Under the pieces are notes generated by a model that saw only the letters and a list, made by a program, of their open reading frames with translations, ran no database searches and was not told the origin of the DNA. Position numbers and translations under genes: made by a program. From contig DATIHO010000064.1 of NCBI GenBank assembly GCA_035480615.1, positions 12,843 to 76,842 on the forward strand: DNA of 64,000 bases, written 5' to 3'. This stretch comes from CAIPFQ01 sp035480615. GTDB taxonomy: Bacteria > Chlamydiota > Chlamydiia > Chlamydiales > SM23-39. Below, piece by piece: positions 17,149-25,142 of the stretch. Numbering within the stretch: position 1 is the first letter of the stretch; every line of letters begins with the position of its first letter.

Positions 17149-17983
17149 ACCCGCCCAAAGGCCAACTTTTGAATCACTAAAAAAAATCGAGTATCATTTT
17201 TCTTCAGATCCGATCGATGTAGTCATTTTGTCAGCTCCAAAAGATCTCTGCACTCTCGAATATTGCATTGCTGCGATCAAAAAATATGGGAAACATTTGA
17301 GAAGGTTTATTGTTGTATCGAAACAGCCCATGAGTCAAATGGCGGAGTGGTTTAGCGAAGAGAATTTCCCTTTTTCAAAAAATGAAATCGCCCTCGAAAT
17401 TTTTCAGGGACAACAAGATGAAGCGGAGGCATTCCTTGCTGCCCCGAATACAAGAATCAATTGGATTTTTCAACAGCTTTTGAAATTCTACGCTCCCTTT
17501 GTGATACCCGGACTGTCTCCGAATGTCTTGATTTTGGATTCCGATGTCATTTTTTTAAAAAAGGTTCGTTTTATTTCAGAAAAAGGGGAGCCTTTTTTTA
17601 TTCCCGGAAAGGAGAGGCATCCCCCTTATTTTGAACATGCCGCAAGGCTGCTTCCGGGTCTTTACAGAGTAAAACCGACCCTTTCCGGCGTTGCTCATCA
17701 CATGCTATTTCAAAAATGCGTTTTAGAGGACCTTTTTTCTCTCATCGAACAGCGGCATCAAACGGATGTTTGGCGGGCGATTTGCCGCTGTATTGATAGA
17801 AAAGAAATTTACGGCTCCTGCATGTCAGAATATGAAATCTATTTCAATTTCATCCAGTTGCGCTCATCCAGATTCAAGGTTCAAATCTCTAAATGGAAGG
17901 AAATCGGCAGCTTGGATCTTCTTGAGCATTATCGAAAAATGGATTATGCATTTATCGCTTGTCCTCATTGGCTTAGAGGCTAA
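17036..17983 (+). CDS. DUF6492-like glycosyltransferase-fold protein, start uncertain
   Basis: The clear protein begins near IEYHFSSDPIDVVILSAPKD (about 17190) and resembles DUF6492 proteins, which look like nucleotide-sugar glycosyltransferases. It shows IDVVILSAPKDLCTLEYCI, the LILDSDVIFLK acidic motif (a DxD-like site) and HHMLFQKCVLEDLF. No good start codon exists after rnhB: the only ATG in frame, at 17036, lies within rnhB, and the bases just before the gene (17154-17177) are a half copy of the family B repeat. The original start may have been lost or replaced when the repeat arrived. The TAA stop lies in a family A fragment. Confidence 0.65.
   Translation: MDLKNTKDIPRRSISKRLTSQGLVLCIVYLSIHFQRCEPAQRPTFESLKKIEYHFSSDPIDVVILSAPKDLCTLEYCIAAIKKYGKHLRRFIVVSKQPMSQMAEWFSEENFPFSKNEIALEIFQGQQDEAEAFLAAPNTRINWIFQQLLKFYAPFVIPGLSPNVLILDSDVIFLKKVRFISEKGEPFFIPGKERHPPYFEHAARLLPGLYRVKPTLSGVAHHMLFQKCVLEDLFSLIEQRHQTDVWRAICRCIDRKEIYGSCMSEYEIYFNFIQLRSSRFKVQISKWKEIGSLDLLEHYRKMDYAFIACPHWLRG
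17154..17177. repeat. Family B half element after rnhB
   Basis: The sequence CCCAAAGGCCAACTTTTGAATCACT matches the left and central part of the full family B copies at 31007-31042 and 58135-58170, but the right arm TTGGGTAT is missing. It lies six bases after the rnhB stop and within the open frame of the DUF6492 gene. Confidence 0.8.
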
Positions 17984-18012
17984 AGTTTAGGGCAGCTTCT
18001 TAGAGGCTGTTA
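17979..18012. repeat. Family A end fragment at the end of the DUF6492 gene
   Basis: CTAAAGTTTAGGGCAGCTTCTTAG is the complement of the outer arm AGAAGCTG-CCTAAACTTTAG seen at 55813-55834. It contains the stop codon of the DUF6492 gene. It is followed by GAGGCTGTTAACGATC, similar to the outer end of the element at 57667-57836. Confidence 0.75.
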
Positions 18013-18025
18013 ACGATCTCTCACC

Positions 18026-19825
18026 TTATATTGAAAATTTACCCATTCTTGCATCTGCTAAATCGATCAGATCTTTTGAATCCATAATGATTGATTCTGT
18101 AGCAAGACCGCAATTGAACGCAGCTTGAGGTCGCGACGCCACCTGCTCGTCGAAATAATTATCGAGATTGAGCAGATTGCCAAAAGGCGGTACGCCGCCA
18201 ATAATGAGTCCGAATCGTTCCTCAATATTTGATGGATCTTCAAATTCACATTTTTCTCCAACCGCCTCTGAAGCCGCTTTCATATTCAGTTTCAAGTGAG
18301 CCGGAATGTTGAATTGAACATTTTTTTTCGAGTGTTTTCCGCGTAAAATGAGCGCTTTGATTCCTTCTTCTATTACAGTTCCTCGTATTCGGGCAGAATC
18401 TTCCGATGTAGGAGTCGGCTCATGAATAGTATGTTTAAATACTATATTTTTTGAGCGGCAGCGTCGGATGATCTCATTGCGAATGTTTTCTCCGCCAAAA
18501 AAAATATGCGCTTTAATTCGGTTTCCGGCGATTCGTTTCGTATCTGATGGGAAAAGAGAAGCTTCGCGAATGTTTTTGAGTTTAAGCAGGGTCATTGTAA
18601 GCCGCTCCAAACCCATGCCAAACCCTCCATGAGGAGGCATCCCATACTTAAAAATGCTCAGATAATCTTCGAAATTCAAGGGGTTCATCTCTTTTGCGCG
18701 AATTCCTTCAATCATGGAATCATAAGTATGGCGTCTTTGTCCGCCCGATGTAATTTCAGTCCCGGCGCAAAGCAGATCAAAAGTATTGGTTAACAATGGA
18801 TTGTTTTCATTCGGGTAAGCATAAAAAGGCCGTTTTGATGTATGCCAATCAATCACAAAGACAAATTCTGTCCCTGCTTGTTCTAAACTCCAGGCGCAAA
18901 GTTCTCTTTCGGCCGCGGGGCTTAAATCTGGCTCATCTCTTTCGTCAATTCCGGTCCTTTCAAAATAGAGCTGCTGCGCTTCTTTGAAAGTAAGGCGAGG
19001 GAAAGCGATATCGATTGGCGCTTTCACAATCGATCCTTTGAGCGCTTCGATCTCCGATTTGCAGTGATGATGAAGATATTGCAAGATGAATTTGATGCAC
19101 TCTTCCTGAATATCGAGAATTTCATGCCAATGACTAAAAAAACCAATTTCAAATTCGAGTTGTTTTCCTTCAGAAAGATGACGAGAGGTTTGCGAAGGTT
19201 CGGCGCGAAAAAAGGGCATGATAGCGAAGGCCCGTTCGTTAACGCCTACCATGATTTGCTTATACAGTTGGCTACTTTGAGCAAGGGTTGCCGTATATCC
19301 GAAATAATCCACATTAAAAAATTCGGCTCCACCTTCCGACGAGGCGCCGATGATATTCGGGGCAAAATATTCGCTGGCTTGCACCGTATCGTGCATATAA
19401 AGCCGATAAGCATGGGCGATTTCAGCTTGAATTTTAAAAATCGCCTGGATTTGGCAGTTTCTTAACGCAATTGGTCTGTGATCCAAAAGGAATTCAAGGT
19501 CATTGTGGAGCTCCGGCTTATAGTATTCAATTGGAGGAGGATCCAGAATCGGATTTTCTACGGTAATTCGAGGTTCGATCAGCTCCACTTTAAACGTAGA
19601 CCCGGAAGGCGCCGCTTTTCCCTCAATCGATAAAATAGATCCAGGATTTAGATGAGAAACTTTTGTAAGCTCCTCTTTATTTTCGATGACTACCTGCGTC
19701 AATCCACTTCGATCTCTTATTAGAAGAAAAGAAATTTTTCCAAGTGATCGAAGGTTATTGAACCATCCTCGTACACACACCTTTTGTCCGATGCAATTTG
19801 GCAGTTCGCGTGCTAAAATACGCAT
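18026..19825 (-). CDS. aspS: Archaeal-type aspartyl-tRNA synthetase fused to a YbaK-like editing domain
   Basis: Residues 1-440 form a class II AspRS of the short archaeal/eukaryotic type. There is an N-terminal OB fold (VCVRGWFNNLRSLG), motif 2 FRAEPSQTSRHLSE (about 206-220) and motif 3 GGFGMGLERLTM (about 400-411), without the large GAD insertion of bacterial AspRS. Residues about 445-599 resemble a YbaK/EbsC/PrdX trans-editing domain: EPTPTSEDSARIRGT, IIGGVPPFGNL and FNCGLATESIIM. Bacterial-type AspRS is usual in Chlamydiaceae, so this may be a transferred gene. It may be non-discriminating and charge tRNA-Asn too, with the fused domain removing a misacylated product; that is inference. 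ATG at 19825 follows AAGAGGGTG. Confidence 0.9.
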   Translation of the reverse strand: MRILARELPNCIGQKVCVRGWFNNLRSLGKISFLLIRDRSGLTQVVIENKEELTKVSHLNPGSILSIEGKAAPSGSTFKVELIEPRITVENPILDPPPIEYYKPELHNDLEFLLDHRPIALRNCQIQAIFKIQAEIAHAYRLYMHDTVQASEYFAPNIIGASSEGGAEFFNVDYFGYTATLAQSSQLYKQIMVGVNERAFAIMPFFRAEPSQTSRHLSEGKQLEFEIGFFSHWHEILDIQEECIKFILQYLHHHCKSEIEALKGSIVKAPIDIAFPRLTFKEAQQLYFERTGIDERDEPDLSPAAERELCAWSLEQAGTEFVFVIDWHTSKRPFYAYPNENNPLLTNTFDLLCAGTEITSGGQRRHTYDSMIEGIRAKEMNPLNFEDYLSIFKYGMPPHGGFGMGLERLTMTLLKLKNIREASLFPSDTKRIAGNRIKAHIFFGGENIRNEIIRRCRSKNIVFKHTIHEPTPTSEDSARIRGTVIEEGIKALILRGKHSKKNVQFNIPAHLKLNMKAASEAVGEKCEFEDPSNIEERFGLIIGGVPPFGNLLNLDNYFDEQVASRPQAAFNCGLATESIIMDSKDLIDLADARMGKFSI

Positions 19826-19840
19826 CAAAACAACACCCTC

Positions 19841-21952
19841 TTATCGATGGACATGTACATTGGACTCGACAGCAGCACGATGGCTCAACTTAATTTGGCC
19901 TCTGTCATTAATGTCCAGTACTTTCACTTCGATTGCATCGCCTTCTCTGAAAGGGGCGTCGTGGATATTTTGGAGCCGTGTTTTGGAAATTTCAGAAATA
20001 TGGCATAGCCCCTCTTTTCCAAAAATTTCGACAAAATATCCAAATGGCATAATCGATGTGATTTTTCCATGATAAATTTTGCCGATCTCCACCTCTGCAG
20101 TGAGGTTCGTGATGATTTGTTTGGCCCGTTTCATTGATTCCACGTTGCTTGATGCAATGCTGACAAGGCCGCTATCATTAATATCGATTTGAGCGCCGGT
20201 CTCTTCAATGATGGCCCGGATTTGCTTGCCACCCGGACCAATGATAACGCCGATTTTGCTTGGCTTGACTTGGATGGTTTCAATGCGAGGCGCATGGGCA
20301 GACATTTCCTTTTTAGGCTTGGGGCAGATTGCCAGCATTTTATGAAGGATATGGGTAATCCCTTCTTTGGCTTGAGCCAGAGCACTTTGCATAATCGCAT
20401 GTGTAATCCCTTCGACTTTGATGTCCATTTGGAAAGCGCTAATGCCCTGATCGTCGCCGGTGATTTTAAAATCCATATCGCCAAGAGCATCTTCAGCTCC
20501 TAAAATATCGGAAAGAATTGCATGTTTCCCCTCTTCAAGAATGAGCCCCATGGCGATTCCAGCAACGGGACGTGTAATGGGCACTCCTGCGTCCATCATT
20601 GCGAGACAGCCGCCGCATACAGAGGCCATAGAAGAAGACCCATTGGATTCAGTAATATTTGATTCGAGACGAATTACATAAGGAAAGTGTTCCTGTTTGG
20701 GCAAGATGGCATTTAAAGCCCTTTCAGCGAGCTTGCCATGGCCGATTTCTCTTCGTCCGGGAGCGCCGATACGCCCCACTTCCCCAACAGAAAAAGGGGG
20801 AAAGGAATATTGCAGATAGAAACGAGCAAGCCCCTCGCCATTTAAATCCTCGAATCGTTGACCCGACGCTTCGCCGCCAAGGGTACAGATCGCTAAAGTC
20901 TGAGTTTCTCCTCGAGTAAATAGCGCACTGCCATGGGTTCGGGGAAGGAGCGATGGCTCGATGTCAATCTGCCGAATCTCTTTTAAAGCGCGGCCATCGA
21001 TGCGGCGTCCTTCTTCAAGAACCATTGTTCGCATCAGGGATGACTGAAGATTTTTGTAAGCCATAAGAATATCTGTTTTGGCTTGTTTATCTTCTCCTTC
21101 TTGAGGCAATAATGATTGTAAAACACTCTCCTGGATTTCAGATAGTTTTTGTTCCCGTTCTTGTTTGGAAGCAATTCTAAGCGTCGATTCGAGCTGGTCT
21201 CGAGCCGCTTGGTTAACAGCGCTTGCCACTTCTTCGGGAATCTTGTGAAGAGTATCGAGTTTTTTAGGCTTGCCGAGTTTTTCCCGCCATTGCGCCAATT
21301 CTTTGCAAATTCCGGAAATGGCTAATTGCCCTTTTTCAATGGCTTCGAGAATCTGCCCTTCTGTAAGAAAGTCGCAAAATCCCTCAATCATCAAAATAGC
21401 GTCTTCTGTTCCCGCCAGGACCAGGTCCAGCCGAGATCTTTTCATTTCCTCAATGGTAGGATTGATCATGAATTCATCATCGATCAAACCCACTCGGACA
21501 GCCCCGATTGGCTTGATGAGCGGAATATCGGAGATGACAAGCGCTGCGGATGCCGCGCAAATGGCAAGGACGTCAGGGTTATTGACTCCATCATAAGAAA
21601 AAACATAGGACAGCAGCTGTACTTCATTATGGTAGCCATCTTCAAACATCGGTCTGAGTGGACGATCGATCAGACGGCTCACCAGGATCTCTCTTTCTGT
21701 CGGACGCCCTTCTCGTTTAATAAAGCCGCCAGCGGTTCTTCCAGCGGATGAATATTTTTCCTGATAATCAACCCTCATAGGAAGAAAATCAACTCCGACA
21801 TTCGCGTCGGGGGAGGCGCAAGCCGATGCAAAGACAATTGTCTCTTCGCAATGAAGCATGACAGATCCATTGGCCTGTCTTGCAATTTTACCAGTTTCAA
21901 ATTTGAGGATTTTGCTTCCTGCCTTTACGGCGATTGTTTCTTTTTGGGGCAT
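19841..21952 (-). CDS. pnp: Polyribonucleotide nucleotidyltransferase (PNPase)
   Basis: This 703-aa enzyme degrades RNA from the 3' end using phosphate. The first RNase PH domain starts VKAGSKILKFETGKIARQANGSV; the second contains RRIDGRALKEIRQI, GEVGRIGAPGRREIGHG and the catalytic region DILGAEDALGDMDFK. A KH domain (KIGVIIGPGGKQIRAII) and an S1 domain (GKIYHGKITSIMPFGYFVEI) follow. I start at MPQKETIAV (21952); a longer frame to 22027 is not PNPase-like. Gene order rpsO-pnp is as in C. trachomatis CT843-CT842. Confidence 0.96.
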   Translation of the reverse strand: MPQKETIAVKAGSKILKFETGKIARQANGSVMLHCEETIVFASACASPDANVGVDFLPMRVDYQEKYSSAGRTAGGFIKREGRPTEREILVSRLIDRPLRPMFEDGYHNEVQLLSYVFSYDGVNNPDVLAICAASAALVISDIPLIKPIGAVRVGLIDDEFMINPTIEEMKRSRLDLVLAGTEDAILMIEGFCDFLTEGQILEAIEKGQLAISGICKELAQWREKLGKPKKLDTLHKIPEEVASAVNQAARDQLESTLRIASKQEREQKLSEIQESVLQSLLPQEGEDKQAKTDILMAYKNLQSSLMRTMVLEEGRRIDGRALKEIRQIDIEPSLLPRTHGSALFTRGETQTLAICTLGGEASGQRFEDLNGEGLARFYLQYSFPPFSVGEVGRIGAPGRREIGHGKLAERALNAILPKQEHFPYVIRLESNITESNGSSSMASVCGGCLAMMDAGVPITRPVAGIAMGLILEEGKHAILSDILGAEDALGDMDFKITGDDQGISAFQMDIKVEGITHAIMQSALAQAKEGITHILHKMLAICPKPKKEMSAHAPRIETIQVKPSKIGVIIGPGGKQIRAIIEETGAQIDINDSGLVSIASSNVESMKRAKQIITNLTAEVEIGKIYHGKITSIMPFGYFVEIFGKEGLCHISEISKTRLQNIHDAPFREGDAIEVKVLDINDRGQIKLSHRAAVESNVHVHR

Positions 21953-22042
21953 TTTCAGGTCTTCTCCATATGTAGAACAAGCAAGGATAATATTTACTGC
22001 ATTGCAGTGAGTGTTAAAGGAACCCACTGCAAAGAAAAAGAT

Positions 22043-22312
22043 TTATTTTCTAAGATTCAAACGGACGATAAGATTTTGGTATCGTTTGGTATCCGTAGAA
22101 TTAAGATAATCAAGCAACTTTCTTCGTTGACCAACGAGCTTTAGGAGAGCAAGCCTTGAGCTATGATCTTTTGGAGCTAGTTTCAGGTGTTCGGTAAGTT
22201 CAGCAATTCTTTCAGTCAGGATTGCGATTTGGACGTCGGCGGATCCGGTGTCCTTTTCGTGTAGTTGAAATTTTTTTGTGATTTCTTCCTTGGTACCTTT
22301 GTCTAAAGACAT
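22043..22312 (-). CDS. rpsO: 30S ribosomal protein S15
   Basis: This 89-aa protein has the S15 signature: FQLHEKDTGSADVQIAILTERI, then HLKLAPKDHSSRLALLKLVGQRRKLLDYL. S15 binds 16S rRNA early in small-subunit assembly. It lies just upstream of pnp on the same strand. The conserved rpsO-pnp pair is often autoregulated in other bacteria. A perfect family B palindrome lies about 100 bp upstream, at the end of the lptF gene. Confidence 0.97.
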   Translation of the reverse strand: MSLDKGTKEEITKKFQLHEKDTGSADVQIAILTERIAELTEHLKLAPKDHSSRLALLKLVGQRRKLLDYLNSTDTKRYQNLIVRLNLRK

Positions 22313-22410
22313 CGAGGAGACTCTCCGATTTAAGTTTTTTAAGTTAACACGGCCATTGTACTCGATTTTGAATATACGTTCAAGGGCTTACTTCAGAGAC
22401 TGAGGAAGAT

Positions 22411-22444
22411 ATACCCAAAGTGATTCAAGAATCACTTTGGGTAT
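22411..22444. repeat. Family B palindrome, perfect 16-bp arms
   Basis: ATACCCAAAGTGATTC, two bases, then GAATCACTTTGGGTAT: a perfect inverted repeat with a 2-base centre. It covers the last codons and stop of the LptF/G gene, which ends LYPK. It lies between that gene and rpsO and may act as an intergenic terminator or mRNA-stabilising hairpin. Confidence 0.92.
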
Positions 22445-23547
22445 AATCTTTCAAGATAACTCTTCACATCCCTCCCCCGTGCAATCAACGCGATTCGGCC
22501 AATGGAACAAATCCCAATGAGAAGATGGGGGATTAAAGTGCAAAAAAATGCAATAACAGGGTGTCCCTTCATCTCTTTCAGTCCTAAATAAGTCATGAAC
22601 ACAGTTGCCGCGAGCAGCAAAGTCCAAATCAGTTTCATTTTAGAAAACCGGCGGGCAGGCTCAATTCCAAACGCGCATCCGAGAAGAGTAAATGTAAAAA
22701 CGGCCACTGTAAGCGATATGCGGCGCATGATTTCAATGCATGCATGAGGTCCTTTTTTTCCCTCTTCCCGCATTTGACAACAAAGCAAACGGAGGCCTAA
22801 CGCGTTTGGTTCCGCTCGCGGCCTGTGTTTTTTTAAAGCTGCTGAAAGGATGGAAGCCTTGGTGGACATCTCTTTTTGATTTTCGATCAAAAGCGGATCA
22901 AAGAGATCTTCTGATTGGAGATGAGTGAGGATCGAAAGGCCATAGCCTAAAAGTTCCGATCCTTCGATCTTTAATTGTTTTGCGGAAAAAAAATTCAGCC
23001 TCCGATTGCTTTTATTATAAGCAATCAACATGAAATCGTTTGCCTGTGCACAATCATCTTTTACATCCATTTTAACATAAGCATGTTTGATTTTTACGAG
23101 ATTTTGTCTTTGCATGAGCAGCAGGGGATTGGCGGAAGTTTCCTTGTACAAGAGCGCTCTGGATTTACGCCAGCAAAAAGGGGAGAGGTCTGCGCAAAAA
23201 GAAAAATTGAAACAAGCTAGAAAAAACGCGGCGCATAATAAAGGGCTGACAAGCGATTGAAAACTAAATCCCGAAGCTCGAAAAGCCACCAATTCGTAAT
23301 TTCTGCTAAGACGTTGAAATAAAAGAAATGAGGAGACAAGAGCCGATATCGGAATTGCGAGTGGCAAAATGAAAGGGATTTGATAAAAAATGAACAGCGC
23401 TGTTTTGAGCCAGTTTCCCGAGAGAGCCGTGAAGCGGGCAATTTCCTTGAAGCGCGAAACGATTAACACGGACACAAATGTGCACACGCTTAAAGCAAAT
23501 ATTTTCAAATAGCCTTTTAGTAAATAACGGCAAAAAAGAGGGACCAT
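22432..23547 (-). CDS. LPS export permease, LptF/LptG (YjgP/YjgQ) family
   Basis: This 371-aa membrane protein has two membrane segments at each end and a periplasmic middle domain, as in LptF/LptG, which extract lipopolysaccharide from the inner membrane with LptB. Seen are the N-terminal LLKGYLKIFALSVCTFVSVLIV, PLAIPISALVSSFLLFQRLSRNYEL and the C-terminal pair starting RRISLTVAVFTFTLLGCAFGIEP. The gene corresponds by position to C. trachomatis CT839 near mesJ/tilS. It is divergent from tilS. Its last residues, LYPK, are translated from a family B palindrome. LptF and LptG cannot be told apart here. Confidence 0.88.
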   Translation of the reverse strand: MVPLFCRYLLKGYLKIFALSVCTFVSVLIVSRFKEIARFTALSGNWLKTALFIFYQIPFILPLAIPISALVSSFLLFQRLSRNYELVAFRASGFSFQSLVSPLLCAAFFLACFNFSFCADLSPFCWRKSRALLYKETSANPLLLMQRQNLVKIKHAYVKMDVKDDCAQANDFMLIAYNKSNRRLNFFSAKQLKIEGSELLGYGLSILTHLQSEDLFDPLLIENQKEMSTKASILSAALKKHRPRAEPNALGLRLLCCQMREEGKKGPHACIEIMRRISLTVAVFTFTLLGCAFGIEPARRFSKMKLIWTLLLAATVFMTYLGLKEMKGHPVIAFFCTLIPHLLIGICSIGRIALIARGRDVKSYLERLYPK

Positions 23548-23560
23548 ACCATCTTGAGTT

Positions 23561-23604
23561 TATACCAAAAATGATTCAAGATATACCCAAAATGATTCAA
23601 GAAT
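23561..23604. repeat. Two tandem family B half elements in front of tilS
   Basis: TATACCAAAAATGATTCAAG and TATACCCAAAATGATTCAAG follow one another. Each is the left half of the family B palindrome and each contains an in-frame ATG. They supply both plausible start codons of tilS. Confidence 0.85.
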
Positions 23605-24914
23605 GTGTGGCAAATTTTTTGGGACGAAATTGGGATGGATGCAGCCCTCTTTTGTTGGGTTATTCAGGAGGGCCGGATTCTAAAGCCCTCCTGTATGCTC
23701 TTTTGGAATCGGGATGTACGCGTCTTCATTTGGCCCATGTCGATCATGGTTGGCGATTGAACAGTAGAGAGGAGGCTTTACAGCTCGAAGAGGAAGCCGA
23801 AGCCTTAAATTTACCATTCCATATGATTCGTTTGGAGCCCATTATGAAAAACAGGGAAGCGGCTGCAAGAAAACAACGGCTCGCTTTTTTTCATTCATTG
23901 TTCAGGACGATTCCTTTTCAAGCGTTGCTTTTAGCCCATCATGCAGACGATCTTGCAGAAACGGTTTTAAAAAGAATATTTGAAGGGGCGCACCTTTGCT
24001 CTTTGGGTGCAATGGAGCCAATTTCAAAGATTGAGGAAATGAACATCTGGCGTCCGCTCCTTTCCATTAAAAAAACGGAGACGATTGCTTTCCTTGAATG
24101 CAAAGGGCTGCATCCTCTCATCGATGAAACCAATTTTGATCCTCAGTACCTAAGGTCTAGAATGCGGATGAAAATCCTGCCATATCTCTCTCAACTTTTT
24201 GGAAAAGAAATTACGGAAAATCTTCTTTTTCTGCAGAAACGGGGGAGTGAACTTGAAGTCTATTTAAATCAAAAGACACAGGATCGTTTGCCGAGCGTCG
24301 GACCTTGGGGGCTTTGTGGTTTTTTAAGCGATCTCGCTCGCTTGGAAGCGCGCCATCTTTTGCTTGCCTGGAGCCGCATGCAGCAGATCCTTTTGCCTCG
24401 ATCCTTACTCGAAAAGACATTGGATGCCATTTATTTACACATCCCAAATCGGCGCATCTCAGAGCGTATTGTCGTCGACCGGGGATATGTATTTTTCCTC
24501 GCAAAAAAACGGCCTTCCTTTGGACAAAACGCTCTTTTGTTACATACTGGCCTTTGGCGCTTTGGAGATTGGGAAGTGGAAATAAACAATAGAGAGGCAA
24601 ATATTGAGGAAATTGGGTGGCAAGGTATTTGGAGAGGCGATTTCACTGTGGCAGCTCCTAAAGGATGTCTGCGGATGCCTCATGCAAAAGATCGACTGCG
24701 CCGTCTGTGGAATGAAAAAAAAGTGCCGGCGTTCATCCGTTGTCAAATCCCTGTAGTAGAGCCCGTGATAGAGCCCCAAATAGAGATAGGGTGTAAGGTA
24801 AAAGAATTTCTTTCCGGCAACACATGTCCCGATCACAACTTGTTACTATCATTCAGATTCATCGGCTCAAAAGCGCCCGAAAATCGACGAAGCCTGGGTT
24901 TTACAGCTTCTTAG
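23571..24914 (+). CDS. tilS: tRNA(Ile)-lysidine synthetase
   Basis: This enzyme of about 447 aa attaches lysine to C34 of tRNA-Ile(CAU), changing it to read AUA. The PP-loop ATP site LGYSGGPDSKALLYALL is clear, followed by LAHVDHGWR and LLAHHADDLAETVLKRIF. The start codon is unusual: ATG at 23571 or 23592 lies in each of two family B half repeats (MIQDIPKMIQE). The last residues, KAPENRRSLGFTAS, and the TAG stop come from a family A fragment. Both ends of this essential gene are thus written by repeat DNA. It corresponds to C. trachomatis CT840 and is followed by ftsH as there. Confidence 0.92.
   Translation: MIQDIPKMIQECVANFLGRNWDGCSPLLLGYSGGPDSKALLYALLESGCTRLHLAHVDHGWRLNSREEALQLEEEAEALNLPFHMIRLEPIMKNREAAARKQRLAFFHSLFRTIPFQALLLAHHADDLAETVLKRIFEGAHLCSLGAMEPISKIEEMNIWRPLLSIKKTETIAFLECKGLHPLIDETNFDPQYLRSRMRMKILPYLSQLFGKEITENLLFLQKRGSELEVYLNQKTQDRLPSVGPWGLCGFLSDLARLEARHLLLAWSRMQQILLPRSLLEKTLDAIYLHIPNRRISERIVVDRGYVFFLAKKRPSFGQNALLLHTGLWRFGDWEVEINNREANIEEIGWQGIWRGDFTVAAPKGCLRMPHAKDRLRRLWNEKKVPAFIRCQIPVVEPVIEPQIEIGCKVKEFLSGNTCPDHNLLLSFRFIGSKAPENRRSLGFTAS
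24861..24914. repeat. Family A half element at the 3' end of tilS
   Basis: ATCGGCTCAAAAGCGCCCGAAAATCGACGAAGCC-type sequence followed by TTTTACAGCTTCTTAG is the right half of a family A element. It encodes the C-terminus and stop of TilS. The 228-bp spacer after it up to ftsH holds no gene or tRNA that I can see and probably contains the ftsH promoter. Confidence 0.85.
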
Positions 24915-25142
24915 CCGCTCATATACAAAATGATCTGCAAAAAACAGACAAATTATTTTTTTTTTGCTATGTGAAGGTGATGGTTCGAACACCTTCTCGA
25001 GAGACTGTTGTCGAAGCCTCTCAGAATGACCTTTACTTTTTCATAGGAACTTGATTTAATTAACCCTGCTAAATAGAGCAGGTTGCAGATATCTCTTTAG
25101 AAAAAAGTTAAAACGAATGAATCAACCAAAAATAAGGCGTGT

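Noticed and set aside
24915..25142. Possible tRNA or small RNA gene between tilS and ftsH
   Set aside because: GGTTCGAACACC resembles a T-loop, but no acceptor stem, D-arm or anticodon arm can be drawn around it.
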